A stretch of 64,000 bases of DNA from assembly GCA_963765585.1 (NCBI GenBank), contig CAVXXB010000014.1, forward strand, positions 248,001-312,000. Direction: 5' to 3'. This document shows positions 1 through 9,403 of this stretch, one piece after another (positions within the stretch are counted from its first letter, which is position 1; each line of letters starts with the position of its first letter). The notes below the pieces were generated by a model. The model was not told where the DNA came from and searched no databases. It saw nothing but the letters and a program-made list of their open reading frames with translations. Source of the DNA: CAVXXB01 sp963765585 (GTDB taxonomy: Bacteria; Calditrichota; Calditrichia; JAJRVZ01). The position numbers and the translations under genes were made by a program.

Positions 1-59
1 AAAATATGACTCGAATTAAAACAATTACAATTTAATTAACGAACTCTAATCAACCAATA

Positions 60-2130
60 TTAATTTAAAATCTTCATCAGTTCAATCGCCTTCTTAAGGA
101 CATCCTCATTTTTTGTCTGATCAATAACCGGTTGAATTAATTTTTTTATTTTTGCGGGATCGGTTTGCTCAACAACCTGCCAACAAATGTGCACAATCGC
201 AACTTCTGCTTCCGATCTTAAATTTACATCTGTCAGGAATTTTGAGGAATACTCAGCCGCTGAAAAATCACTAAGTTTGGCCAGGCCAGATAAAATTGCC
301 TTTTTTTCATTATTGTTTGGGGCAAGGTCCATAGCTTCCTGATATCTTTGTAGAAGCTGCGTATCGGTAAGATTTTCGCTTTTATCCAGCAAACTCAAAT
401 ACCCACGAAAGGCTAGAATTTTAATGCCTCCAGAGTCCGTACTTTTAACTTTGGCTAATAGAATATCGGCTGGCTCATCTCCGGGCCATAACGACAATGC
501 CCTGATCGCTGCTTTTTCTATTTCCGGATCTTTACCATCAAGAGCAGATGAAAGAACCGGCAATGCCTTTGGATTTCCACTGGTCCCCAGAACTTGAAAT
601 AACTGAATCTTTATATTGTTATCAGAAATTTTATTCATCTGATTTAAGATTCCCAAAGCCCGGTTTTCGGGAGGATTAACTTGTTGCACAAGTTTTTGCA
701 GTAGGGTTGTCAATTCCTTTTGCAGGGTAATATCGTCCAAATTGATTAACAATCTGGTGAGTCCATCTATATTCGAGGTATCAGATACATAACTAAGTGA
801 TTTAACCGCTGATCGGCTAATTTGTTTATCCTCATTGGTTGCCAGAGTAAATAGGGTGGAAGTCGATCCTTCAATTTGACGCTGACCGATACATCGAATC
901 AGTTCAATTTTCTCGTCCCCCTCAGACTTTTCCAGCAGATTCATAATTGATTTATCGGTTTCCGGTGCATTAAGTGTATACAAACTCTCCCGGGCAATTG
1001 ATTTTTCATCACTCTTTTCAGAAGTAGTCTTGAAGACACCAAATAGGGCACAACAGAAGCTGTTTTTGCATATTTCAACGCTGACAGACCTGCCATGCGA
1101 ATAGAACTAGTTTTGCTTTTGGCACATTCGAGAAAGAAATCAGAATAATTATTGTTCGATTTACGCTCAAGGGCCTGAATTAACATAATTGTTTCACGGG
1201 GGGTATACCGGTCAGTATTTGCAATGATTCTGTTCAATCCGTCCCCATCGGGAAGCAAATGGACTAGTCCAAACAAGCCGGGACGGAGATCTGATTTTTT
1301 ACTTGAAAGTAATTTGTTGAAAAGATTGGCGGCATCTCCGGGACTAAGCAATATCGAGCTGTCTTAATGCGGAGAAGCGTGAAGCAAGCGGGTACTTATT
1401 GTCATTTAAAATGTTGAGATAGACCGATTTTATCTGACTTTCATTGTTCAGCTTCTCACCAACTTCCAGTGCTGCACTAAGCATTCTTATTTGCAGATCC
1501 CCGGTTGTCTTATCTAAAGCAGTTAAAATTATCTTGATGACTTGTGCTGCCGGCATTTGTTTAAGGCAGTAATGGCCGCAGATGCAACATCATTATCAGG
1601 GCTATATATCAGTTCTTTAGACTGAGGAATCGCTTTCTCAACCGAACGGATTCCCATAATATTTATTAAGCGGACCTTTTGTGAACCGGTCCTGGTGAGA
1701 AATTCCTGATACAATAAATCATCTACAGCAGAACCGGAAATCAATTCAAGTGCATATAAGGATATTTCAAAAGTATTAGAGTCCTTTAGCATCTCCTTTA
1801 ATACCGGTGCAGACTTTTCACTACCGATAAGACGAAGTCTGCGACAGATCTGGTCCTTACCATCATAGGTGCATTCAGACTGAAGTTGAATTATCATCAA
1901 ATTTTCAATTTTAGCCCATACTTTTTTCATTGTTAGCGTTCCTGATAATTTGATCTAATTGTACCATTGGTTCGAGAGATTGGTTATACTCATATTTTGC
2001 TATTTTACCCAGCAGTTGTTGGGCTTGTTTATAATCAATATCTGCGCTATCGCATTGGATCATAAAAAGCGAGGAGATCAAGATGACAAACACCAGCAGT
2101 TTTTTGTTTCCGTATGACGTAGGATTTCAT
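60..2130 (-). CDS. HEAT-repeat exported protein, frameshifted
   Basis: One long gene split by about five frameshifts. The pieces run from an ATG at 2128-2130 (behind AGGGAC) to a stop at 60-62, changing frame near 2105, 1920, 1545, 1348 and 1030. The N-terminus is a hydrophobic export signal (KKLLVFVILISSLFMIQC) with a Cys that could be lipidated, although the lipobox is imperfect. The rest is repeated helical pairs of HEAT/armadillo type (for example SAVKSLSYVSD, AAIRALSLWPGDEP, AGLSALKYAKT). Such scaffolds usually hold partner proteins; no catalytic motif is visible. It lies downstream of, and on the same strand as, the Gfo/Idh/MocA and ThuA genes, an association often seen with secreted sugar-processing proteins (inference). 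The frameshifts may be sequencing indels or real decay; the density here is the highest in the window. Confidence 0.75.
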
Positions 2131-2324
2131 TTTTTTGTCCCTATTTATTTTAGATTTTTTATCTCGCTAAGATGCAGGAAAATAATTAGGAATTAGAAAT
2201 GAAAAACATTTGACAAGCAAATCCGAACTCACCAATTTTCTCTAATCTTAGCTCAATCTCTAATCTCTAATCTCGATTTATCTGCGTCTCTGCGTGAGAT
2301 ATTTTTATAAATTGACTGTCAAAT

Positions 2325-3641
2325 TTATAGATGCCATGGGCCGCGCATTGGGCGCCATAAATGCCTGTCAGCCAGCGGATCATTAATAAATTTTTCAGAT
2401 TTCTTATCCCAAAATATTTTTCGACCGGTCTTCATGGCAATACTGGACAGGTGACCAACCATGATTGAATGGTGTGCTACATCAACCGGGGTAATTGTTT
2501 TTGACCGTGATCGGATGCAATCCAGGAAGTTGCCATGGTGATCATCACTTTTATACAGATGAACTTCACTGGGCTTAAATCTCGATTGAAGAAGTGGTTT
2601 GGGATAAGCATCAATTCCGCCACGGGTTACATGAACCCAACCTTCATTGCCAATAAAATGTGTGCCCATTCCCTTGGGTTGTTGCTGTGCATCCGCAACA
2701 ATCATGGTAAAACCTTCCTCATATTTACATTCAATTCTGTATTTCTCGGGCGTATCAAATAATCCGTCTTCGGCTACTGGAAATTCGCCCACCCCTTCAA
2801 TTTCGATTGGGGCGGATAATTCTGTATTCATTCCCCAGTGGGCAATATCGCAATGATGACCGGCCCAATCGGTTAACTGGCCGCCGGAATAGTCACTGAT
2901 CCAGCGAAAATTCCAATGACATCGTGCTTCACAGTAAGGCGCCCAGGGTGCGGGTCCAAGCCACATATTATAATCAAAACCCTCCGGTGGATCGGTTTCT
3001 TTAGTATTGGTTGACGCAATATTATTGCCTGCCGGTAGTCCAACCCGAACTGTATGAACCTGGCCGATGCGGCCATTGCGAACCAGCTCACAGGCAAAAC
3101 GGAAATTTCGTTCAGATCGTTGCCAACTCCCAGTCTGCCAGATAATTCCACTACGTGTAACCGCGTCTACTATGGCCCGGCCTTCAGAAATCGTATATGC
3201 CAGGGGTTTTTCAGCATAAATATCCAGGCCGCGTTGGGCCGCCATTATTGCCGGAATGGCATGCCACTGATCAGGTACTGAAATACATACCGCATCCAGA
3301 TCGGTTCTTGCCAATAGTTCACGGAAGTCATTATAGGTAGCACATTCTTTGGTGTCGTATGTTTTATTTACCATGTCTCTGGCGCGATTGCGGTGATTCC
3401 GGTCCACGTCACATATGGCCACTACATGGGCACGATTGTGGTTTAAGAAGCTTTGTAAATTTCCGGTACCCATACCTCCTACGCCGATGGAAGCCATGAC
3501 GGTCTGATTGCTGGGCGCAATACCGCCATTTTTTCCCAGTACCGTGGCTGGAATAAAATAGGGCGCGCCAATAATACCGGTTGCCGACAGTGCTGCGTGT
3601 TTAATGAAGGAACGGCGGGTAATTTCATTTTTCTTTTTCAT
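2325..3641 (-). CDS. Tat-exported Gfo/Idh/MocA oxidoreductase
   Basis: This 438-residue NAD(P)-dependent sugar-type dehydrogenase starts with a twin-arginine signal (TRRSFIKHAALSATG), so it is probably exported folded with its cofactor. A Rossmann domain follows: IGVGGMGTGN near residue 52, the acidic strand end AICDVD, and the family hallmark EKPLAYT near residue 142. The C-terminal half has the W/H-rich substrate domain (WISDYSGGQLTDWAGHHCDIAHWG). Length is typical of Tat-borne members common in Planctomycetes and FCB bacteria. The natural substrate cannot be read from the sequence. It is followed by the HEAT-repeat gene and preceded by a ThuA-like gene, which together suggest periplasmic carbohydrate oxidation or isomerisation. 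Confidence 0.9.
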   Translation of the reverse strand: MKKKNEITRRSFIKHAALSATGIIGAPYFIPATVLGKNGGIAPSNQTVMASIGVGGMGTGNLQSFLNHNRAHVVAICDVDRNHRNRARDMVNKTYDTKECATYNDFRELLARTDLDAVCISVPDQWHAIPAIMAAQRGLDIYAEKPLAYTISEGRAIVDAVTRSGIIWQTGSWQRSERNFRFACELVRNGRIGQVHTVRVGLPAGNNIASTNTKETDPPEGFDYNMWLGPAPWAPYCEARCHWNFRWISDYSGGQLTDWAGHHCDIAHWGMNTELSAPIEIEGVGEFPVAEDGLFDTPEKYRIECKYEEGFTMIVADAQQQPKGMGTHFIGNEGWVHVTRGGIDAYPKPLLQSRFKPSEVHLYKSDDHHGNFLDCIRSRSKTITPVDVAHHSIMVGHLSSIAMKTGRKIFWDKKSEKFINDPLADRHLWRPMRGPWHL

Positions 3642-3880
3642 TTGAATACCTTTTATCTATAACGATTATTGAATTATGATAGATCATTTTTTAACCACAG
3701 GGAAGATAGAGATAACCCACCCCCTCGATCCCCCTCCCTGCAAGCATGGAGGGGGAAGTTCTTAAGGTTTTATATCATCTTAAAGGACTTCTGGTCGTCA
3801 GTTAAATATTTTTCTGTTTTCATCTATAGTTTCTAATCTCTAATTCAAGATCTCTGTGCTCTCTGTGGTTAAAAAAAAAG

Positions 3881-4672
3881 TTAGTATTTTGTGCGAATCA
3901 GATTTTCTGTCGTCTGGTATTTACTCTCACTGGCCCATAAAATACCCCTTTTCATGATCTCAAAGGCATCCGGGCTATTTATAAAATCAACAAGCCGGTG
4001 GCCAAGTGAACTGTAGAATACACGTCCCTTACCATACATTTTTTTCCATACAACCGGCATGGTGGATCCGCCAATCCATTTGGCATGTTCATCGCTGAAA
4101 GTTGTCGTGGCCAGTACTTTGTTATTTGGATCTACATGCATATAGTATTGTTCTGAATTCATGCTAAAATCAGAGATACCCATGGTGACGGGATCTTCTT
4201 GATCCGTAATTTTGACTGTATAATCAATGATTCCTCCCGGATGTGCCACCCATTGACCGCCAACCATAAATTGATATTGTGTGTTTTGGCGGAAAGAATC
4301 ACCGAGACCGCCGTGCCATCCGGCAATGCCTGTCCCGGCAGATATAGTTTTTAGGAGACCTTTTTCCTGTTCTGCAGATATTTCACCCATTGTCCATATT
4401 TGCACAATAATATCCACAGTTTCCATGTAGGATTTATCCAGATACACATCCAGGTTATCAGACACCCGGACATCAAAACCGGCCTCTTTCATCCATGGAA
4501 GAAATAAGTCAACACATTGTTTTGGTTCGTGGCCATCCCAACCTCCCCAGACAAAGAGTAATTTCTTCCCTTTGGGATCCTGTGCAGAGATCATACCTGG
4601 TAATACCATGGATGCGGCAGCAGCTGACAAACTCGTTGTAATAAATTTTCTGCGTGAAACATTTGTTTTCAT
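3881..4672 (-). CDS. Tat-exported ThuA-like domain protein
   Basis: A 263-residue protein with a twin-arginine signal (SRRKFITTSLSAAAASMV) and a ThuA-like, glutamine-amidotransferase-like fold. Visible family features are the opening strand LLFVWGGWDGHEPKQC, the central VDIIVQIWTMGEI and GIAGWHGGLGD segments, the VGGQWVAHPGG block and the C-terminal GKGRVFYSSLGH. ThuA in rhizobia is linked to trehalose catabolism (3-keto sugars), and homologues often pair with Gfo/Idh/MocA dehydrogenases, as here. The enzymatic role of exported ThuA proteins is poorly defined. The gap of about 240 bp to the next gene holds dispersed repeats, so co-transcription is likely but not shown. Confidence 0.87.
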   Translation of the reverse strand: MKTNVSRRKFITTSLSAAAASMVLPGMISAQDPKGKKLLFVWGGWDGHEPKQCVDLFLPWMKEAGFDVRVSDNLDVYLDKSYMETVDIIVQIWTMGEISAEQEKGLLKTISAGTGIAGWHGGLGDSFRQNTQYQFMVGGQWVAHPGGIIDYTVKITDQEDPVTMGISDFSMNSEQYYMHVDPNNKVLATTTFSDEHAKWIGGSTMPVVWKKMYGKGRVFYSSLGHRLVDFINSPDAFEIMKRGILWASESKYQTTENLIRTKY

Positions 4673-5053
4673 AATATTTTTCCTGTTGAGATAATGTTTT
4701 TAAAAACCAATCAAAGAGTACCCAGAGCAAACGCGTTTCAAGTTTATCGCCTTTCGTTTGTATAAATTTATGAGGTATGTTAATTTCAAGTAACGAGGGC
4801 CAGGCGCCCAGTGCCTGGTAACGTTTGAATCTCACCGATTTTATTTAAAACTTTTTTACTACTTTATTAAGAATGTAATATATAAAATGATTAGTCGTGA
4901 TTAAAGTTGAACGCAAAAAAAAATCAATTTTCTCAAAAATGCATATGGTAAGATAAATGACGATTTGATTAAAAAAAACGGAATGTGGCCTATAAATGGG
5001 ATGTTATCTCCCGTATAGTTTATATACAAACAAACACTAAAGGAGTTAGAACC
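4673..5053. other. Intergenic region without a gene
   Basis: About 380 bp between the divergent ThuA-like and YceI genes. The left part carries a G+C-rich dispersed motif around 4797-4822 (CCAGGCGCCCAGTGCCTGG core), also seen in altered form near 41005-41095. The remainder is AT-rich and presumably holds both divergent promoters. I found no convincing ORF, RNA gene or terminator. Confidence 0.5.
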
Positions 5054-5668
5054 ATGAAGTTTCAAAAATTTTTTATGCTGACATTCAGTATGGTTATTGT
5101 TTTAGCTATGAGCGTATCGTCCCTTTCAGCCAAAAGCTGGGATCTGGACCTCGCACATAGTACAATCGGTTTTTCTATCAATCATTTTTTCACACCGGTA
5201 AAGGGTACTTTTGATGATTTTGATCTGGATATCAATTTTGATCCGGATAATCTCGAAAAAAGTAGTTTCGATCTGGCTGTAGATATTTCCAGTGTGAGTA
5301 CTGGAAATGAAAAGAGAGATGGTCATCTGCAGACACAAGATTTTTTTGATGCTGAAAAATATCCGGTAATGACATTTAAGAGCAGTAAGATTATTTCTAA
5401 AGGAAATAATATGTATCTCGCTTATGGCAAACTTAAGATAAAAAATGTAGAAAAAGATATTGAGTTGCCTTTCAAAGTACTGGGAATGAAAGTTCTGCCA
5501 GAAGAGATGCAAAAAATGATGGGTGGATTAAAAGAAGTCGTCAGTTTTCAGGCATCATTTTCCCTCAACCGGAATGATTATACTGTGGGAACCGGCAGCT
5601 GGACGGCAACTGCGGTTGTAGGTGATGAAGTTACAATAGATATCGCGGTTGAAGGTCAGAGGCGGTAA
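5054..5668 (+). CDS. YceI family periplasmic lipocalin-like protein
   Basis: 204 residues starting at ATG 5054, chosen because AAAGGAGTTAG precedes it and a clear signal peptide follows (MKFQKFFMLTFSMVIVLAMS, cleavage near SLSA/KS). The mature part has the YceI pattern: W-DLDLAHSTIGFSINH at the start, GNEKRDGHLQTQDFFDAEKYP in the middle and FSLNRNDYTVG near the end. Members form an extended beta-barrel that binds isoprenoid-type lipids such as polyprenyl chains; roles in acid or oxidative stress are described for some. It stands alone, so its ligand here is unknown. Confidence 0.93.
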   Translation: MKFQKFFMLTFSMVIVLAMSVSSLSAKSWDLDLAHSTIGFSINHFFTPVKGTFDDFDLDINFDPDNLEKSSFDLAVDISSVSTGNEKRDGHLQTQDFFDAEKYPVMTFKSSKIISKGNNMYLAYGKLKIKNVEKDIELPFKVLGMKVLPEEMQKMMGGLKEVVSFQASFSLNRNDYTVGTGSWTATAVVGDEVTIDIAVEGQRR

Positions 5669-5689
5669 AGGGTTCGGGATTAGAATTTA

Positions 5690-5845
5690 GGAATTAGGAA
5701 TTAGGAATTGGTAATTGGTTATTTGTTATTTGTCTCCCGGAAAGCTATCAGCCTTGCGTCGTGATAACTGCCTATTGCCAACTGCCAATTTTTCATCTCT
5801 AATTCCTCATTCCTAATTGAATATCCTGCGTCCCTGCGTGAGATT
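5690..5845. repeat. Dispersed AT-rich intergenic repeat cluster
   Basis: Short tandem words (GGAATTAGGAATTAGGAATT), a 'taattggttatttg' block, AACTGCCAACTGCCAATTTT and a TGCGTCCCTGCGTGAG block occur together between two genes. Similar words recur at 2275-2305, 21441-21480, 43940-43980, 49980-50110 and 57187-57225, always outside genes. Confidence 0.6.
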
Positions 5846-5847
5846 TC

Positions 5848-6258
5848 TTAAACAACTTTTAACCCCATATTTCTATAATTATGAACAGCATTGCGCAAAG
5901 TATCTCTGGCTATTTCGGCGCATTCATATTTTTGTTTTGGGATTCCCTGCAAAAAATCAATGATGTCTGCGATTTCAATCTGTTCTGCAGAGGATAGAGG
6001 TTTATTGCGTATCAGTTCAATAATGGCTGAGGCACATGATTGTAAACCGGCGCACCCAATATACTCAAACATTGCGTCTTTGATGATATCCGATTCTATC
6101 TTTAAAGATAAAAATAAAATGTCACCGCATGAACCCTGATGTTGTTCGGTAATCGTGGGATTGGTCATGGTACCCATATTCAGATTTTGCTCCAGTATGG
6201 TTACCGCTTTTTGAGAAAAACCCATATCTATCAATAGTTTTTGACGTATTTCATCCAT
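5848..6258 (-). CDS. NifU/IscU-like Fe-S cluster scaffold protein
   Basis: A 136-residue cytoplasmic protein of the NifU N-terminal (SufU/IscU-like) family. The three cluster-ligand cysteines fall in the expected contexts: GSCGD near residue 43, YIGCAGLQSCAS near residue 70, and the C-terminal KYECAEIARDTLRNAVHNY. The family assembles [2Fe-2S] or [4Fe-4S] clusters on these cysteines and passes them to apoproteins. The second motif differs from the usual GxGCxxxxAS only by an extra Cys. No cysteine desulfurase gene is next to it, so whether it serves general or specialised cluster assembly is not visible. Confidence 0.85.
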   Translation of the reverse strand: MDEIRQKLLIDMGFSQKAVTILEQNLNMGTMTNPTITEQHQGSCGDILFLSLKIESDIIKDAMFEYIGCAGLQSCASAIIELIRNKPLSSAEQIEIADIIDFLQGIPKQKYECAEIARDTLRNAVHNYRNMGLKVV

Positions 6259-6384
6259 GATATTTTCCTTATATAAATTTTACCTATATCTACGTCTGCT
6301 TTATAATCTAAGAGTCCAATAAAAATATATTAAATGGCAATGTTAGAATCAAAAAATATTAGATTAAAATAAATCCGGATTCAT

Positions 6385-6416
6385 TTTGCCGCGGTTTATA
6401 TTTTTTGCTATCTTTC
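6385..6416 (+). promoter_or_regulatory. Candidate Bacteroidota-type promoter
   Basis: TTTG at 6385-6388, a 20-base spacer and TATCTTTC at 6409-6416 match the Bacteroidota -33/-7 consensus (TTTG, TAnnTTTG) at all but the last base. It would give a short leader before the ATG at 6442. Predicted by eye only. Confidence 0.45.
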
Positions 6417-6441
6417 CATAAATAAATAATAGTTTTTGTCT

Positions 6442-8718
6442 ATGTCACGCCCCAATCTACTACTGATTCTTCTTGTATTTATTTCCTCTACATTGTACGC
6501 CGGTGTAGTTACTTTTGTGGTTATCCCGGATACGATTCCTTCCGATTCAACAATTTATATAGCTGGTAATTTACCGGAACTTGGAGAGTGGTATCCGGAT
6601 CGAATTGCTCTTGAATATTCTGGTGATGACCGCTGGCAAAAATCTTTAACATTTGTTCCCGGGACCAGGCTGGAGTTCAAGTTTACCAGAGGTAGCTGGG
6701 ATAATGAAGCGATCGATGAGAATGCAATTGAGTTCGCCAACTTTGGTCACGTGGTTCAGGGAGATACAACTCTGGTGTTCCGGATACCGGGTTGGCGAGA
6801 TTTGCAGCAGGGCATCGTTACTATCTCAAGGCAACGATTTCAAAATAAAATCGGTCGTGTTGAACTTGTAGAGGATTGGAGATTTAAAGCCGGTGATGAC
6901 ACGGCATGGGCTTTACAGGAATTGGATGATAGTCGTTGGGAATGGAAAAATCCACAGATTCCTGAGGAAGAAAGATGGTTCGGTATTGGTTGGTTTCGCA
7001 AGCATGTGCAGGTGGATTCATCCCTTTTAAATAAACCTCTTGGATTATATTTTAGACAAACAGGTGCTTCAGAAATATTTTTGAACGGCCGGAAAATATA
7101 TTCCATTGGAACTGTTGCGGCCTCGGAAGATGATGAGATAGGAATGATCCACCGAGATCCTATGATGATTACATTTTCATCATTAAATAATGTCATTGCT
7201 GTACGTCATTCAAATTTTTCTGCTGAGAGATTTGAAAATATTGGTATACCGGCCGGTTTTCAGGCAATAATTATTGAAGATTTTCAGGGTTATATATATA
7301 GCCGAACAAATGAGGTACGGAGTGCTTCTATATATCAGATGGTTTTTACCATACTACCGTTAACCCTGGCATTTATCCACCTGCTTCTGTTCATATTTTA
7401 TAAACGATCCCGGCAGAATTTATTTTTCGCCCTTTGCATGATTGGCTTTGCCGGACAAGCATTTGCAGATTTCCAGGGCACTTTTACATCTAGTGTCCGG
7501 ATAGCAATATTGTTTGTGCAGTTAGGCTTTGTATCAATAAATATTGCTACTTTTTCAGGCCTGGCCACGTTGCACCTGATTTTAAAAAACAAACTGCCGG
7601 GATATCTTATTGCAGTAGGTATTTTTCAATTCATATTATTCTCATGGACATTTATTTCACCTGCCGTATGGATCGATTATCTTTTTTATGCATTAATCGT
7701 TTTTGTTGTCATTGAAATTATAAGAATTGGTAGAAAATCTGTATTCAAAGAGAATCACATTATTGTTTTCGGCCTGGCGATTATGATTATTGCCATCGTA
7801 TATCAAATATTGCTGGGTTTTGGATTTGTGCCGCCTCTATTTGGGAATATGGTTGTCTACGTCTATGGAATTCTTGCCTTTAGCATAGCCGTTTCGATAA
7901 ATCTGGCACAAGAGTTTACCACAATGCATCTGGATATCCTCCATCGTGAGCGTGTGGATCAGGAACGTGAAATTCAGCAGCGATTACTTGAAGCGGATAA
8001 TAAACGAAAAACCAATGAACTGGAAGAGGCCCGTAAATTACAATTATCCATGCTTCCATCAGAAATTCCCAAAGTTTATAACCTTGAAATCGCTGTGTTT
8101 ATGGAAACCGCAAGTGAGGTGGGTGGTGACTATTATGACTTTTATCAGGATGATGACACACTTACGCTTGCCATTGGAGATGCTACCGGGCATGGATTGC
8201 GGGCGGGAATTTTGGTTGCTCTCGTTAAAAATATCTTTAATTCAATTGGCAGGACTTTTTATCTTCCGGATTTTCTGAACCATTGTGCCCGAATGATAAA
8301 GAAAATGAATCTGGGCAATCTTTACATGGCGTTACAAATTATCCGTATTAGAAAGTACAAAATGATTTTTGCCAGTGCCGGCATGCCTCCTCTATTAATT
8401 TGGCGAGCCGAAACGGGCAAACTTGAGGAACTCTTACATAAAGTGTTACCATTAGGTGGGCCTGATGTTAGTTATAATCAATCTTCAGTAGATTTGCACC
8501 CGGGCGACACTATTTTGTTAATGACGGATGGATATTTTGAATTATTTGATGACAAGGATGAAATTCTGGGATTGCCAAATGTAAACCAGTACTTTGCTGA
8601 GTGTGCGCGTCAACCGGCTCAGCAAATAATAAATCATCTACTAAAAAAAGGTAAAGAGTGGAGCAAGGATCGGCCGCACAAAGATGATATTACATTTATT
8701 GTGGTCAAAATAAAGTAG
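6442..8718 (+). CDS. CBM20-like / 7TMR-DISM / SpoIIE-type PP2C phosphatase
   Basis: A 758-residue membrane signalling protein; the ATG at 6442 is preferred over an upstream TTG because it begins the signal sequence. Order of parts: signal peptide; starch-binding CBM20-like domain (about residues 20-115, with GNLPELGEWYPDRI); a galactose-binding-like jelly-roll (WYFRKHV-type strands, residues 135-285); seven membrane helices (about 295-490, 7TMR-DISM type); a coiled coil (EREIQQRLLEADNKRKTNE); and a SpoIIE/PP2C serine phosphatase (residues 530-758) with metal ligands in SEVGGDYYDF, GDATGHGLRAG and MTDGYFELFDD. The likely role is to sense an extracellular, possibly glycan, ligand and dephosphorylate an anti-sigma-antagonist partner. 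The pairing of a starch-binding module with this receptor is unusual. The following ABC genes are on the same strand. Confidence 0.88.
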   Translation: MSRPNLLLILLVFISSTLYAGVVTFVVIPDTIPSDSTIYIAGNLPELGEWYPDRIALEYSGDDRWQKSLTFVPGTRLEFKFTRGSWDNEAIDENAIEFANFGHVVQGDTTLVFRIPGWRDLQQGIVTISRQRFQNKIGRVELVEDWRFKAGDDTAWALQELDDSRWEWKNPQIPEEERWFGIGWFRKHVQVDSSLLNKPLGLYFRQTGASEIFLNGRKIYSIGTVAASEDDEIGMIHRDPMMITFSSLNNVIAVRHSNFSAERFENIGIPAGFQAIIIEDFQGYIYSRTNEVRSASIYQMVFTILPLTLAFIHLLLFIFYKRSRQNLFFALCMIGFAGQAFADFQGTFTSSVRIAILFVQLGFVSINIATFSGLATLHLILKNKLPGYLIAVGIFQFILFSWTFISPAVWIDYLFYALIVFVVIEIIRIGRKSVFKENHIIVFGLAIMIIAIVYQILLGFGFVPPLFGNMVVYVYGILAFSIAVSINLAQEFTTMHLDILHRERVDQEREIQQRLLEADNKRKTNELEEARKLQLSMLPSEIPKVYNLEIAVFMETASEVGGDYYDFYQDDDTLTLAIGDATGHGLRAGILVALVKNIFNSIGRTFYLPDFLNHCARMIKKMNLGNLYMALQIIRIRKYKMIFASAGMPPLLIWRAETGKLEELLHKVLPLGGPDVSYNQSSVDLHPGDTILLMTDGYFELFDDKDEILGLPNVNQYFAECARQPAQQIINHLLKKGKEWSKDRPHKDDITFIVVKIK

Positions 8719-8757
8719 AATCGGCTCAATCCTGATGGGTCAATTCCGGAAGCATAT

Positions 8758-9402
8758 GTGCATGAAGTGGAGAGTGATACGGTTCTTGTATACCAGGCTG
8801 CGGGTTGGAATAAGCCCTCGCGATTGGTTTTTATCGACATCATGATTGTATACATGGGACTAATATTTGTCGGGATACTAATGCTGATATATGGCCAGTT
8901 CATGCTGGCCTGGGAATCCAATTATTTTGATTTTTTACTTTCACGTAAAATAGACTTCAGTAAATATTTTCTGGCCAAATACATCCTGCTCATCGTATTT
9001 GGTATACTTATGTTTTTAATCACCACACCAATCGTTTTTATATCAAAAGAACTGTTATATATTAATGCAATTCTAACCGTGTATTGTCTGGGAGTAAATT
9101 CGATCGTTTTGTTTATCGTGGCAGGATTCACACGAAAAAGGCTGGATTTAAATGCCAGCATATTCAGTACACAAGGCAAAGGAGCCAACCAGTTTACACT
9201 TATAATTCCTACAATGATTATACCGCTTTTAATATTTGTACTGTTTGTAATTTTTAATCACCGTATTGAGGGATATCTTTTTCTACTGGTACTTGGGGTT
9301 TTGGGGTTGATATTTTATCGCCCCTTACTAAAGTTTTGTTTACACTTTTTTTATCAGCAAAAATATAAAATCAGTTCTGGATTTAGACAAAACAGAGGAT
9401 AA
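8758..9402 (+). CDS. ABC exporter permease (DUF5687-like), N-terminally truncated
   Basis: 214 residues with about six membrane helices, ending two bases before the ATPase start. The block YGQFMLAWESNYFDFLLSRKIDF is the mid-protein signature of DUF5687-type ABC-2 permeases, which are normally about 480 residues. The first half is therefore missing. The reading frame runs without a stop from the TAG of the preceding gene (8716-8718), and the only start is a GTG at 8758 with no good ribosome site. Either a real deletion removed the 5' half and the intergenic space, or the assembly has collapsed here. Function, if any, would be substrate export with the following ATPase. Confidence 0.7.
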   Translation: MHEVESDTVLVYQAAGWNKPSRLVFIDIMIVYMGLIFVGILMLIYGQFMLAWESNYFDFLLSRKIDFSKYFLAKYILLIVFGILMFLITTPIVFISKELLYINAILTVYCLGVNSIVLFIVAGFTRKRLDLNASIFSTQGKGANQFTLIIPTMIIPLLIFVLFVIFNHRIEGYLFLLVLGVLGLIFYRPLLKFCLHFFYQQKYKISSGFRQNRG

Positions 9403-9403
9403 C

